This document shows positions 18,209 to 27,333 of a stretch of 59,272 nucleotides of DNA, piece by piece. Below the pieces are notes generated by a model, which was given only the letters and a program-made list of their open reading frames with translations, ran no database searches and was not told where the DNA came from. The translations under genes and the position numbers were made by a program. This stretch comes from Thermoguttaceae bacterium (GTDB lineage Bacteria; Planctomycetota; Planctomycetia; Pirellulales; Thermoguttaceae), in contig JAGBAA010000014.1 of assembly GCA_017939795.1 (NCBI GenBank), positions 1 to 59,272 of the forward strand. The letters are read 5' to 3'. Position 1 is the first letter of the stretch; every line of letters starts with the position of its first letter.

Positions 18209-19207
18209 TCATTTTACGTCGGATGCCGTTCCGTTCTGAGGTTCCGGAAGTCCCTTGAAGAGTTTCCGCTGAAGAGAAGCCTGAAACGTGGTCCAGGGAC
18301 TTGACGAATTCAGATCCTCTTCCAGAAGCTGGTGGAATGCCGCGAGTTTCGAGTCCAGAAGATCGATACAGTGCAGTGCCTGCGCCTCGACGGTCATGGG
18401 GAGTTTGGGACTGCCGTACTCGTACTCTCCATGGTGGCTCGCGATCATGTGCTTGAGCTGAAACGCCAGCGCGTCGGGGAATTTTTCTTCCGTTTCGGTC
18501 TCGTATTGCCGGATCTTGGTCTCGAGCATCGAGATCCCGAGCGGAATGTGTCCGAGAAGCTGCCCGATGTCCGTGTACGCGAATTCCGGATCGCAGACCA
18601 GTTCCACCGTCTTGCCCGTATCGTGCAGAAACGTTCCCAGGAGCAGAAGTTCTGTGTCGAGGTACTCGTACGAATCGCCGATGAGTTTGGCCAGCTCCAT
18701 CATCTTCACGATGTGCTCAAGAAGTCCGCCCCGGTAGGCATGATGGTGCTTCACTCCGGCAGGGTAAAGCGTGAGCCGGTCCATGAATTCCTGGTCTTCC
18801 AGATAGCATTTCACCAGTCCGCGAAGTGCCGGACGCTGAATGGAATCGAGCAGAACGTTCATCGTGTTCAGCAGTTTCTCGACACAGATACCGGTCGTTT
18901 GGATGAATTCGGTTTCGTCGACTTCTTCCGGCTTCACGCGGCAAAAGCGTTTTGCGATGATCTGCATCGCACCCTGAAAGACCTGCGCCTTGCCTTCCAC
19001 CTGAAGATAGTCGCCGTTCTCGAACAGATGGTAGATATTTTCATTCGCGTTCCACAATCGGGCCGTTACGGTACCGGTTTTGTCCGAAAGATCGACCTGA
19101 AGGTAAAGGGCACCGTTTCGATTGGGACGGAGCTGTTTGTTGGAGGCGCGGAAAACTTCATTTACGTTTTCCTGTTCCTGAAGCTCGTTGATATATTTTC
19201 TCGTCAT
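18209..19207 (-). CDS. YhaM-like 3'-5' exoribonuclease (OB fold plus HD domain)
   Basis: The 332-residue length is close to YhaM. An OB-fold nucleic-acid-binding domain lies at 15-95 (LQVDLSDKTGTVTARLW; YLQVEGKAQVFQGAMQI). The metal-binding HD domain follows: HHH at 154-156, GLLEH with His165, and LHDTGK with His195-Asp196. HMIASHHGEYEYGSP is typical of the family. It acts in the cytoplasm on RNA or single-stranded DNA ends. It is the first gene of a minus-strand series leading into the ABC operon. Confidence 0.9.
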   Translation of the reverse strand: MTRKYINELQEQENVNEVFRASNKQLRPNRNGALYLQVDLSDKTGTVTARLWNANENIYHLFENGDYLQVEGKAQVFQGAMQIIAKRFCRVKPEEVDETEFIQTTGICVEKLLNTMNVLLDSIQRPALRGLVKCYLEDQEFMDRLTLYPAGVKHHHAYRGGLLEHIVKMMELAKLIGDSYEYLDTELLLLGTFLHDTGKTVELVCDPEFAYTDIGQLLGHIPLGISMLETKIRQYETETEEKFPDALAFQLKHMIASHHGEYEYGSPKLPMTVEAQALHCIDLLDSKLAAFHQLLEEDLNSSSPWTTFQASLQRKLFKGLPEPQNGTASDVK

Positions 19208-19292
19208 GCCTGGATCCGGATTTTTTCAAAATATTGATCGGGAAAAGGGAATTCACACGCTCTGCGCGGCTCGTGCAAAAAACGTTGGACCT

Positions 19293-19321
19293 ATTTTAAA
19301 CCGCAGAAGCATTTTTGCCAA
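19293..19321 (-). promoter_or_regulatory. Promoter of the yhaM-ABC gene series
   Basis: On the minus strand TTGGCA (19321-19316), a 17-bp spacer and TAAAAT (19298-19293) lie about 85 bp upstream of the ATG. Confidence 0.65.
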
Positions 19322-19374
19322 GGGGGGAGGGGACCGTCTTGCCCACTTTCTTGAAAATTCTTGCCGATTTTCCT

Positions 19375-19409
19375 AAAAAAGCCTGAACGCTTTCTTTTCG
19401 TCCAGGCTT
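19375..19409 (-). terminator. Terminator of the glycerophosphodiesterase gene
   Basis: On the minus strand AAGCCTGGACG pairs with CGTTCAGGCTT and is followed by Ts. It lies about 70 bp after the stop codon. Confidence 0.88.
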
Positions 19410-19481
19410 CAGATCGGAATATCGGCGGAATGGAAAAATTTTTTCGTTCCGCGATCTTTCGGCAAAGAAACTTCAGCGGCT

Positions 19482-20435
19482 CTATTGGTCCGCACTTTTT
19501 TTCAGGCCGCAGCCTTCAAGGCACTGTTCCGGCCAGTCGGTGGCGAAGGATTGGACCCCAAGCTCGATCAGTCGGCGGTACGTTTCCGGTTCGTCCCCCT
19601 GCGTCCAGGAAAGACTCTGGAAAATAATGCCGTGTTTTTTGACCTGCTCACCCGCACGGCGCATGAAATCGCTTCCCGGGATAAACGGATCCTCTTTCGA
19701 AAGGTCCGTCTTCACGTGGATCTGCAGAATGTCGATCCCCGCAAATCCAGCTTCTTCCAGTTTGTCCAGACGGGCCTGGAGCATTTTTTCTGAATCTTCT
19801 TTCGCGGCTCCCCAGGATCCCATCCAGTGAAGCGCCTTGGATTTCGGGGCGATCTTCTTCCAGTTCACGATCAGTTCGTAGTTCGTGCTGGCGAAGATGA
19901 TCTGCTCCTGCACGCCGTACTTCTCCGCGAGTTTCGCGATCAGCTCGGGCGTCGCCCCTTTTTCATCGACGTAGAGAAGCCGTTCCGGCCGGTCTTTCAT
20001 GCTCGCGAAGACGGCTTCGATCGTCGAGATGCGCTGCGTGGAGTACTCCGGCCCCATATACGAGCCGACGTCCACGTTTTTGATCTCCTCCCAGTTCAGC
20101 TGGCTGATCGGCATTTTCTGCATCTCCGGGGAGATCCCGCGGCCAAGACGCTGCAGATTGCCGTCATGGAAGGCGATCGCGACTCCGTCTTTCGTCAGAC
20201 GGCAATCCGCTTCCGGGATCCCTCCCATGCCCCATGCCCAAAGGAATGTTTCCAGCGTATTGTCCGGCCGAACACTTCCGCCGCCGCGGTGAAACTGGAT
20301 CAGCACGGCCTTCGGACCGCCTGCCTGCGGAGGCGCAAACGGATCTGCTGTCCTCTCTTCCGCCCGAAGCGCAGAAGATGCCGTAAATGCCAGGATCAGA
20401 GACGCAAATGTCAAAAGGAAAAATGGTTTTTTCAT
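19482..20435 (-). CDS. Secreted glycerophosphodiester phosphodiesterase (GDPD family)
   Basis: This family hydrolyses glycerophosphodiesters to glycerol-3-phosphate and an alcohol. The ATG at 20435 (AGAGGA upstream) gives 317 residues with a signal peptide (MKKPFFLLTFASLILAFTAS). It keeps the GDPD catalytic set: HRGG at 49-52, ENTL-like DNTLETF with Glu62, EADCRLTKDG with Glu75 and Asp77, and FHDGN with His90. The end of the barrel (WTQGDEPETYRRLIELGVQ, ATDWPE) also fits. It is probably periplasmic. It has its own promoter and terminator. Confidence 0.92.
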   Translation of the reverse strand: MKKPFFLLTFASLILAFTASSALRAEERTADPFAPPQAGGPKAVLIQFHRGGGSVRPDNTLETFLWAWGMGGIPEADCRLTKDGVAIAFHDGNLQRLGRGISPEMQKMPISQLNWEEIKNVDVGSYMGPEYSTQRISTIEAVFASMKDRPERLLYVDEKGATPELIAKLAEKYGVQEQIIFASTNYELIVNWKKIAPKSKALHWMGSWGAAKEDSEKMLQARLDKLEEAGFAGIDILQIHVKTDLSKEDPFIPGSDFMRRAGEQVKKHGIIFQSLSWTQGDEPETYRRLIELGVQSFATDWPEQCLEGCGLKKSADQ

Positions 20436-20570
20436 GATTCGATCCTCTGTAAAGAATGAATGGAAAGGTTGAGATCCGCAAATACACCATTTCTCCGTAT
20501 CGGAGAGGCTTTGAATACTTTCCTGTTCAAAATGGCGGGATTTTTTTTGCAGGATCTGCTTACGATCTGT

Positions 20571-20599
20571 ATTGTACGGCAATGTTAAAAAAAAGTCAA
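20571..20599 (-). promoter_or_regulatory. Promoter of the GDPD gene
   Basis: On the minus strand TTGACT (20599-20594), a 17-bp spacer and TACAAT (20576-20571) lie about 135 bp upstream of the ATG. Confidence 0.78.
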
Positions 20600-21117
20600 G
20601 GAACGGGAATGTTATTTTGAAAAAAATTTACCCAAATATTGGATCGATTTTTGTTTTGAAATTGTGTCAAAATACTCAACTATTCAATTAAAACGAGGCC
20701 GGTTTTAAGCGTGCCTAAGATAAATGTGCATATATATATATATACGTTAAGTGGTTATTATTCTTACGCTTATTGAATATTGTAATATTTTTTAAAATTT
20801 TTTAAATTTTTTTACGTGTTTAAGTTGTGATATAAAAATAATTTATAATTTTTTAATTTAAAAATATTAGCGTACGTATCTTTAAGTTTCCTCAAAAACC
20901 ATTGCAATTTGAACGATTTATGGTAGAATAGAGGAAAAGGAAAAAGTTGGTGATTGCTGAACTTTTGATCACGTTCGGTCTTCAGGATGGCATCGTGAGG
21001 ATTTTGGCCTCCATACATTTCCGGCTTTTAGTTCTTTCTTTTTGTTGAGAAGAAAGGACTGCATGGATGCAAAAAATTTTGTTTCATTTTGAGATACGTT
21101 ATTATAGGGAGCATATC
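20600..21117 (+). other. AT-rich leader region of the surface-protein gene
   Basis: A strongly AT-rich stretch with a TA dinucleotide run at 20728-20743 and poly-A/T tracts around 20780-20870. I see no ORF of note. It holds the promoter at 20902-20929 and a long 5' leader. Confidence 0.6.
20902..20929 (+). promoter_or_regulatory. Promoter of the LEPR-XLL protein gene
   Basis: TTGCAA, a 16-bp spacer ending in TGG, then TAGAAT. The resulting leader would be about 180 nt. Confidence 0.65.
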
Positions 21118-23244
21118 ATGTCCAAACCCAATCAGTCCAAATCGATGAAAAGCCTTCGTAATGGCCGCAGCCTCCGTCTGGAAGGCCTTGAGACCCGTCA
21201 GCTGCTGAGCGCCAATATGCTCGGAGCCATGCAGAGTGATGCAGTGGAAAGCGCGATCGTTTCTTCGGAAACCACTACCGACTGCACCGCCGAAGCCATG
21301 CTCGCCATTGCGCAGCAGACTGCCCCCCAGTCCTATGCCTCTGCGCAGCTGGCGGATCTCCTTCCTACTAGTGGTGGTCCAGAACAGGGTGAAGGTACTG
21401 GCGACGAAGAAGAAGCGGCCAAACCGCAGCCGAATCCGGCCCTTGCCAAGGTCAGCGTCAACTACACGGTGACGGCTACGAACAACGACATGGCGGTCAC
21501 GATCAAAAATATGGACAAACTGTCCAGAGCCGCGTCGATCACGATCCGTGTTGTCGATGCCGCGAATGAAAATGTCGTGGAATCGGTACTGACCAATAAT
21601 GAAGGCGTTTGGGAAGGTGAAAACGGTGAGATCGTTTACTTTACGAACTACAAGACCATGACGGTCCAGATCAACAATCTGGAAGACAGTGAAGATGCGC
21701 TTCAGGACAATACGAAGTACACGGTCGCGGTCGTTGCTGAAGACGCAGCCGGAGAGTATCAGTCCAAGATCGCCTCGAAGACCTTCAAGACGGCCAAAGC
21801 AGATTCCTTTGAAGTGGCTGGAGATGTTGAAGTTGCTGTCAATGAAGCAGATCCCACCAGTTCCGTTGTCGTGACGTGGAATGCTCCTGAGATCGGTCAG
21901 GAGAAATCGGGTGAGACCCGTTATGCCGAAGATTACACGGTGACGCTTTACACCGTCAAACGCGGCATCGATGGAAATATCGTCGAATACAAAAAAGCCC
22001 GTACGGTCACGGTCCGCGACCTGGCTAATGAAGAGGGCGTCTGCTCCCTGGTGGTCAAGAATCTGAAGGCTGGTACGGAGTATACAGCTACGATCAAAGC
22101 CGCGGCGGATGCTGGTAAGACGGTCTCCCTGGAAAGTGCTCTCACTGACGCTACGGTGGTCACCCTGGAGAAACTCCCGAAACTGAGCCTCAAGAAAGCC
22201 GCCGTTACGGATTCTGCAGTTTCGTTCGAGATCCGCAATGCTGGAAATTATTACAAGTACGCCGATTTCAACGCGGAAACGCCGCTTGATGAAGTCGTTG
22301 ATTTCGCTGTCGTCTGCACGGATACGAAAGCGAAGGAGATCGTGGAAGTGGACGCCCACGTCGTTGAGGAAAATGGTAAAGTTTATCTTGTGATCGCAAG
22401 CGAAGATTTCAAACCCTCCACGAACTATAGCTTCGAGATCAGCGGCACGATCGCTGATGTCGGTGCGACTCCTGTCACCAAAATGAGTGTCAAGACTGAA
22501 AAGGTCGCCTATGAGGCTCCTGCCGTTCTGGAACAGGTCGTTGAGGAATCCACCTACAACAGCATGAAGATCACTTGGGAAACCTCTTCGATGGATGTGA
22601 AAGGCAATGACGTGGCGCCTGCGAAACGTTACACCATCAGCTATGCTGAAGTTATCGTGAACAAGCAGGGAGAAGAGGTCCTTGGAAAAGTGAAGAATGT
22701 TACCGCTACCGTGAAGAGCGGTGCCATGAACGGAGAATACACGATCAAAGGCCTGAAGGCCAACACGACGTATGTTGTGACGGTCGCCGCTGCGAAAGAC
22801 AGCAACTACAATGCCTCGGCACATTCTGACATCCTGATGGCGACGACGGCTGAAAAACTCGAACGTCCGTCCCTTTCCTACAACTATAATGGAACTGTCA
22901 ATATCGACTGCGGTGTTGATCTGTCGGCGATGAATGATGTTGTTATCCTGGGTAAAGTCAATGGTTCCGCCAAATACCTCGATGAAAATGGCCGTACCAA
23001 GACCGCTACGTTCAAAGGGACTGGTACCCTGACTGACGGTATAGATCTCACGCTCAAGATCAATGGCATCACGGAACTCTACACGGTCTACCTTGATGAG
23101 GAAGGCAACCTCACTGGACTTGAAGGAGTTGCGGGTCTCGAATCTTTGAATCTGACGCTCACTCTCACCCAGATCACCGGTATCAATGCTGATGGTCAGA
23201 TGCTTAGCTGGAAAGGTACTTCTACCCTCAAGATCAAGATGTAG
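21118..23244 (+). CDS. Surface protein with LEPR-XLL type N-terminus and fibronectin-III-like domains
   Basis: The start ATG 21118 has GGGAG 8 nt upstream; an in-frame ATG at 21067 lacks one. The 708-residue protein begins without an ordinary signal peptide but carries RLEGLETRQLLSA (20-32), the LEPR-XLL signature found at the N-termini of large planctomycete exported proteins. After a Gly/Glu-rich linker come several beta-sandwich units resembling fibronectin type III (VVVTWNAPEIG, LKAGTEYTATIKAA; MKITWETSSMD, LKANTTYVVTVAAAKD). I see no C-terminal anchor. Codon use is rich in GTC, ATC and AAG. It is probably a cell-envelope or adhesive protein. The long minus-strand frame over it is a shadow. 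Confidence 0.87.
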   Translation: MSKPNQSKSMKSLRNGRSLRLEGLETRQLLSANMLGAMQSDAVESAIVSSETTTDCTAEAMLAIAQQTAPQSYASAQLADLLPTSGGPEQGEGTGDEEEAAKPQPNPALAKVSVNYTVTATNNDMAVTIKNMDKLSRAASITIRVVDAANENVVESVLTNNEGVWEGENGEIVYFTNYKTMTVQINNLEDSEDALQDNTKYTVAVVAEDAAGEYQSKIASKTFKTAKADSFEVAGDVEVAVNEADPTSSVVVTWNAPEIGQEKSGETRYAEDYTVTLYTVKRGIDGNIVEYKKARTVTVRDLANEEGVCSLVVKNLKAGTEYTATIKAAADAGKTVSLESALTDATVVTLEKLPKLSLKKAAVTDSAVSFEIRNAGNYYKYADFNAETPLDEVVDFAVVCTDTKAKEIVEVDAHVVEENGKVYLVIASEDFKPSTNYSFEISGTIADVGATPVTKMSVKTEKVAYEAPAVLEQVVEESTYNSMKITWETSSMDVKGNDVAPAKRYTISYAEVIVNKQGEEVLGKVKNVTATVKSGAMNGEYTIKGLKANTTYVVTVAAAKDSNYNASAHSDILMATTAEKLERPSLSYNYNGTVNIDCGVDLSAMNDVVILGKVNGSAKYLDENGRTKTATFKGTGTLTDGIDLTLKINGITELYTVYLDEEGNLTGLEGVAGLESLNLTLTLTQITGINADGQMLSWKGTSTLKIKM

Positions 23245-23518
23245 ATCCTTCCAAAATTCCGGCGGTATGGTCTCTGAAAGAACGAGGTCAATCTGAAAGA
23301 GCCGTGCCTGCCGGAAATTAACGATGCACCATAGGTCCTGCCAAAAACTGCCCCATTCAGTTTCTGGTTTTCGGACAGCCGTCTGAATGCGGTCACGTAT
23401 TCAGGTCTCTACAGGGACACTGTTTGCAGTGATGGGACAGGCGGTTCGGAATGTCAGGGCCTTGTGGTTCGCCGGAAATTTGAAAGTTTCAGATTTTCGT
23501 AATTCTCTATGTGAACCG

Positions 23519-23560
23519 CAGCGCGGACGGTCGTATTTTTCGGCCGTCTGCGTTGTTTTT
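23519..23560 (+). terminator. Terminator downstream of the surface-protein gene
   Basis: CAGCGCGGACGGTCG pairs with CGGCCGTCTGCGTTG throughout, counting G-U pairs, around a 7-nt loop and is followed by five Ts. It lies 275 bp after the stop codon. I see no feature between the stop and this hairpin. Confidence 0.75.
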
Positions 23561-24434
23561 ATTTCTCTTCCAGAAATTTCGAGAGGATCGGGACCATTTC
23601 TTCCCATTTTTCTTCGATGAGGTAATGGCCGGCGTCGTGGAATGGGTGGGATTGCGCGTTCGGGAAAAAATCCTGGAAACGTTTCATGAATGCCGGGGTG
23701 AAGCACCAGTCTTTCATTCCCCACATCAGACAGACCGGATAGTCCCGGAACTGTGCCAGTCCGTTTTCCACCTCACAGAGCGTTTCCCAGCTTCGGTCCC
23801 GCGGCCCCATCGGAATGTCGTGCACGAACTCGCACGTTGCCCGCCGGGCGTTCCATGACGAATACGGAGCCAGAAGCCCCGCTTTTACTTCCGGAGCCAG
23901 CGGTTTTTCGACCGCCATCCAGACGGCTGCGCCCGCGAAAAGATTGAATCCCTGGATCCCAAGGCGTCCCAGACCGGGGATCCGGCACAGCGCGATGCGG
24001 AACGGGATCCGTGCAAATCGGAACGCCCCGGTATTGCAGAGTGCGAAACGGATAAAACGTTCCGGATTTCTGACGGCAGTTCCCATTCCGACCGCTCCGC
24101 CCCAGTCGTGGGCCAGCAGCGTAATGTTCCGAAGATCCAGAGCTTCAAGCAGTGCCGTCAGATCGCGGATCCGCTGATCGAGCGTGAAAGCGTACTCCCC
24201 GTTTCGCGGACGGGATGACAGTCCGCAGCCCTGGTGGTCTGGTACGATGACACGGTACTTTTCCCGAAACGCGAGAACAAGATTCCGCCAGTAGAAAGAC
24301 CAGGTCGGATTCCCGTGGACCATGAGAATGACCGGCGCATCCCGCGGACCTTCATCCAGATAGTGCAGACGCAGGTCGGCACCGAGATCGAGGAAATGGG
24401 ATTCAAACGGATACAGCGAATGCCAGTCTTTCAT
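23559..24434 (-). CDS. oleB: OleB-like beta-lactone decarboxylase (haloalkane dehalogenase superfamily)
   Basis: The 291-residue alpha/beta hydrolase starts at ATG 24434; a TTG at 24467 is less likely. HGNPTWSFYWR (40-50) gives the oxyanion region. The nucleophile is Asp110 in LLAHDWGG, and the catalytic His is His270 in HDAGHYLIEE. LMWGMKDWCFTPAFM (237-250) and CGLSSRPRNGEYAFTLDQRI match OleB proteins better than true dehalogenases. OleB decarboxylates the beta-lactone made by OleC to a cis-olefin during head-to-head hydrocarbon synthesis. oleC is in this window 20 kb away; oleA and oleD are not. It is 36 bp downstream of the STAS gene, probably the same transcript. A haloalkane dehalogenase or epoxide hydrolase is the alternative. 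Confidence 0.78.
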   Translation of the reverse strand: MKDWHSLYPFESHFLDLGADLRLHYLDEGPRDAPVILMVHGNPTWSFYWRNLVLAFREKYRVIVPDHQGCGLSSRPRNGEYAFTLDQRIRDLTALLEALDLRNITLLAHDWGGAVGMGTAVRNPERFIRFALCNTGAFRFARIPFRIALCRIPGLGRLGIQGFNLFAGAAVWMAVEKPLAPEVKAGLLAPYSSWNARRATCEFVHDIPMGPRDRSWETLCEVENGLAQFRDYPVCLMWGMKDWCFTPAFMKRFQDFFPNAQSHPFHDAGHYLIEEKWEEMVPILSKFLEEK

Positions 24435-24470
24435 GATTTTTGGGAATTCCGAAACCAAAACGGTCAAACT

Positions 24471-24824
24471 TTAAAACGTAGCCAGTGCGTCTGCTTCGTT
24501 GGAGCAGATCGTGAAAATACGGTCCAGATTCATCATCGTGAACAGTTCGCGGATGTCCGGGGTAATGTTGCAGAGTTTCAGCACACCGCTGCGGACGGCG
24601 ACTTTTTTGTAGAGCATGATCAGCTTACCCAGTGCCGCGCTGGAAAGGAAACCGACGTTCGAGAAATTGAGGAGGATCTTCTCGTAGCCGTTCTGTTCCA
24701 CCAGAGCGAAGAGTTCCGTACCCAGCTCGTAAATGTTCATATCGTCCACGATCCGGTTGTCGAGGAGATGAACGACGCAAATATCATTGACGACATTGAT
24801 GGAAATGTGCCGAAGTTCCGACAT
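24471..24824 (-). CDS. STAS-domain anti-sigma factor antagonist
   Basis: The 117-residue single-domain protein is of SpoIIAA/RsbV type, with AAGGAG 9 nt upstream of its ATG. The phosphorylation-site region is NFSNVGFLSSAALGKLIML. Ser61 aligns with the regulatory serine of SpoIIAA, but the preceding Asp is Leu. It would bind and release a partner kinase such as the RsbW-like protein encoded 140 bp upstream. The target sigma factor is not in the window. Confidence 0.9.
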   Translation of the reverse strand: MSELRHISINVVNDICVVHLLDNRIVDDMNIYELGTELFALVEQNGYEKILLNFSNVGFLSSAALGKLIMLYKKVAVRSGVLKLCNITPDIRELFTMMNLDRIFTICSNEADALATF

Positions 24825-24964
24825 GAAATAAACTCCTTAAAGTCAAGTCTGGCAAAAGCGGAAAGCCCTGCCGGTTCATTAGTGTTTTGATTCTGGATCC
24901 CTGCTCTGGAAATTTCCGCATGGAAACGCGTTCCTCGCGGCATGGGATACGAGAAATGTTTCGC

Positions 24965-25528
24965 TCAAAGAGAGGAAACATCATCGAGGTCTTCGTCGGC
25001 AGTTTCCTGAGAAGGAGACTGGACCGTTTCGGTCACCGACGGAGCCGGAGCTGCCGCTTCGGAAGATTCCGGCATTTCCTCTTTCCGAAAACGTTCCGGA
25101 AGGGGATTGGAACGGAATTTCTCGAGCGTCACGGCATTACCCAGCTCGTTGAATTCCACGGACGACATAAACGAGCGCATGAGTTTGACTCCGCGGCCGC
25201 ACGGTCGTTCCAGAAAATCCTCGAGCGTCGGGTCCGGAAGATCGTCCGGATCAAAACCGGCTCCTTCGTCCGAGATCTGGGCGAGAAAATGTTCCGGCGA
25301 AATTTCGAGATGGACCTGCACTCCCAGCCGGTTGTTCGACTGATTGCCGTGGCGGATGGCGTTTACCAGTGCTTCCTCAAAAGCAAGCTGGATCGCGAAA
25401 ATGTCTTTCTGCGACCACTCAAAATCCTGAAGCTGAAGCACGACGCCGTCAAGGATCGCGTGTCCTGCCTCCGTTTTGCTGGGAATACAAAAATCTTTTT
25501 TCCAAATAAAGTCGCCAACCGTACTCAT
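24965..25528 (-). CDS. RsbW-like anti-sigma regulatory serine kinase
   Basis: The 187-residue GHKL ATPase is of the HATPase_c_2 type. The N box is FEEALVNAIRHGNQSNN with Asn56. The G1 box is DEGAGFDPDD (87-96), and the G2 region is GRGVKLMRSF (111-120). The domain occupies residues 1-140. The last 45 residues are an acidic Ser/Glu/Pro tail. It should phosphorylate the neighbouring STAS protein and sequester a sigma factor or another target, in a partner-switching module. Confidence 0.9.
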   Translation of the reverse strand: MSTVGDFIWKKDFCIPSKTEAGHAILDGVVLQLQDFEWSQKDIFAIQLAFEEALVNAIRHGNQSNNRLGVQVHLEISPEHFLAQISDEGAGFDPDDLPDPTLEDFLERPCGRGVKLMRSFMSSVEFNELGNAVTLEKFRSNPLPERFRKEEMPESSEAAAPAPSVTETVQSPSQETADEDLDDVSSL

Positions 25529-25936
25529 AAAAATTACCGTTTCTTTCCAATTTACCGATCATGGAATCTCTGAAACGTGCCGGGCCGGGACTTTTTCAAA
25601 ACTTTTTTCCCGAAAATGAGGGAAATATTCCTGAAAGTCTCCGAAATCGGCAGAAATCCATTCTTTTTTTCGGTCAAATTTCCTTCCGGCTTGAATTTTC
25701 CCCATTTTTTCCGTTTTCAGCATCCTTCCGCCGGCAGATCTTTCTTTTTTCTGAAATTTTCTTTTTCTTCCCGGTATACAAAATGGCGAAATCTGATATA
25801 ATGGAAGAATATCCGGTTTCGTTTTCTTCGTTCGGAGGTGCATCCTATCGCCGTAAGGAAACGATTTCCGAACGGTTCCGGGGCGGAGACCTCCGATCGG
25901 AATCAGCAGTTGACGCAGACACACAGGAACAGACGC
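25529..25936. other. Divergent intergenic region
   Basis: This T/C-rich spacer lies between the RsbW-like gene and the plus-strand hydrolase. A TATAAT at 25797-25802, with no clear -35 box, is the likely start region for the hydrolase mRNA, and a GGAGG lies near 25833. The long minus-strand frame crossing it (25559-26815) is a shadow. Confidence 0.45.
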
Positions 25937-26734
25937 ATGAAACTGAATTACGAAAAACGCGGAACCGGTCCGACGGTCCTTCTGCTCGGGCACGGATTTC
26001 CATTTGACCACCGGATGTGGGAGGCGCAGCTTGCGGGACTTTCTGATGAATTCACCGTTTTGGCTCCCGATTTTCGTGGAATGGGGAAAAGCTCGCCGTC
26101 CGGCACGCCGCTCACGACGATGGCGGACATGGCGGACGATCTGGCGGAACTGCTCGACTCGCTCGGCATCGAGAAATGCACGTACTGCGGACTTTCCATG
26201 GGAGGGTACGTCGGTCTGGAATTCTGGAGCCGGCACGCGGCGCGTCTGGAACGCTTCATTCTCTGCGATTCCAATGCACGGTGCGACACGCCGGAAGCTG
26301 CCGCCAACCGTCTTTTGACCGCTGACCGGATCGAAAAGGAAGCGTCCTGCGCATTCATGGCGGAAGGAATGAAGAAAAATCTCATGACCGACGCGACGCT
26401 CCGTACTGCAGAAGATCCAAACGGCGGCCCGGCGAACGGCGTTTATTCGGTCTATCTTCGGATGGTTTCCGAAAATTCTCCGCTGGGTGTCGCCGCTGCT
26501 GCCCGCGGAATGGCGCAGCGTCGGGATTTCACGCAGCTCGTGACGCAATTCGACATTCCGGTCCTCATCCTGACGGGGGAACTGGATGTGCTTTCTCCGC
26601 CGTCCGCGATGGAGGAACTTGCGCACACCATCCCTGGAGCAGAACTGGCCGTCATTCCGAATGCCGCGCATCTTTCTCCGATGGAACAGCCCGAAGAAGT
26701 TGACCGGGCGATCCGCGCATTTCTCCGAAAATGA
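25937..26734 (+). CDS. Alpha/beta hydrolase
   Basis: The 265-residue protein starts at ATG 25937 with AGGA 9 nt upstream. The catalytic triad is visible: Ser87 in GLSMGGYVG, Asp217 in TGELDVLSPP and His245 in NAAHLSPMEQPEEV. LGHGFPFDHRMWEAQL is the oxyanion-loop region. It belongs to the 3-oxoadipate enol-lactonase/esterase-like group of the superfamily. The substrate is unknown and no signal peptide is present, so it should be cytoplasmic. The next gene starts 55 bp downstream. Confidence 0.88.
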   Translation: MKLNYEKRGTGPTVLLLGHGFPFDHRMWEAQLAGLSDEFTVLAPDFRGMGKSSPSGTPLTTMADMADDLAELLDSLGIEKCTYCGLSMGGYVGLEFWSRHAARLERFILCDSNARCDTPEAAANRLLTADRIEKEASCAFMAEGMKKNLMTDATLRTAEDPNGGPANGVYSVYLRMVSENSPLGVAAAARGMAQRRDFTQLVTQFDIPVLILTGELDVLSPPSAMEELAHTIPGAELAVIPNAAHLSPMEQPEEVDRAIRAFLRK

Positions 26735-26789
26735 TTCCTGGCCCTGATCCCGACGGTTCCCCCGTTTATTTCGTAGAGAGGAAACTTTC

Positions 26790-27332
26790 ATGAGCAAAAA
26801 GAACTCCAGCAGCAAAAAAGCTGCACACGCACATACTCATGCACGCCGCAATGCCGGGCAGAACGGCACCGACTCCCAGGTCTCCGCGAATCCGCAGGGA
26901 CGCAGACGCCGCTACCATCGCCGGGCCACGATCCTTCATGCGTTCACGTTCATCACGTGCTTCACGCTGTTCATTTTCTTTTCCTTCCGTATCGCGAACC
27001 AGCCGCTGATCGAAATGCAGCCGATCGGGGCCGAGGGATGGATCCAGGTGACGGATCCGGCGACCGGAACGTCGGAAAAGAAGGAATTCAACGTTTCTCA
27101 GGGGGCTGCCTGTGAGCTGGCGCAGCTCATCGATGCGACGGAATCAACTTTCACGACAGAAAAACTGCAGAAGTACGGCGAGATCCGCTTCGCGTTCGTG
27201 CGGACTAAAAAAGTCCGGACCTACTTTATTTCGCAGAACGGCATTCGGGACTCCAAGGGCCTCAAACGGCACAAGGAGATCGCTTTCGAGACCGTGAAAC
27301 AGATCGTTCTGGAAGAAAAAACGGAAAAATAG
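26790..27332 (+). CDS. Small single-pass membrane protein of unknown function
   Basis: The 180-residue protein has GAGAGGAA upstream of its ATG. A very basic cytoplasmic N-terminus (MSKKNSSSKKAAHAHTHARR, then RRRRYHRRA) precedes one helix at about 47-66 (ILHAFTFITCFTLFIFFSF). The outer domain of about 110 residues includes GWIQVTDPATGTSEKKEFNV and IRFAFVRTKKVRTYFISQNG. The family is not recognised. A dispersed repeat begins directly after its stop codon. Confidence 0.72.
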   Translation: MSKKNSSSKKAAHAHTHARRNAGQNGTDSQVSANPQGRRRRYHRRATILHAFTFITCFTLFIFFSFRIANQPLIEMQPIGAEGWIQVTDPATGTSEKKEFNVSQGAACELAQLIDATESTFTTEKLQKYGEIRFAFVRTKKVRTYFISQNGIRDSKGLKRHKEIAFETVKQIVLEEKTEK

Positions 27333-27333
27333 C

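Noticed and set aside
21028..22824. Open frame of 598 codons on the minus strand
   Set aside because: It is antisense to the LEPR-XLL protein gene, which has a ribosome site, promoter and recognisable domains.
25559..26815. Open frame of 418 codons on the minus strand
   Set aside because: It overlaps the alpha/beta hydrolase, whose catalytic triad is complete on the plus strand. The product has no recognisable motif.
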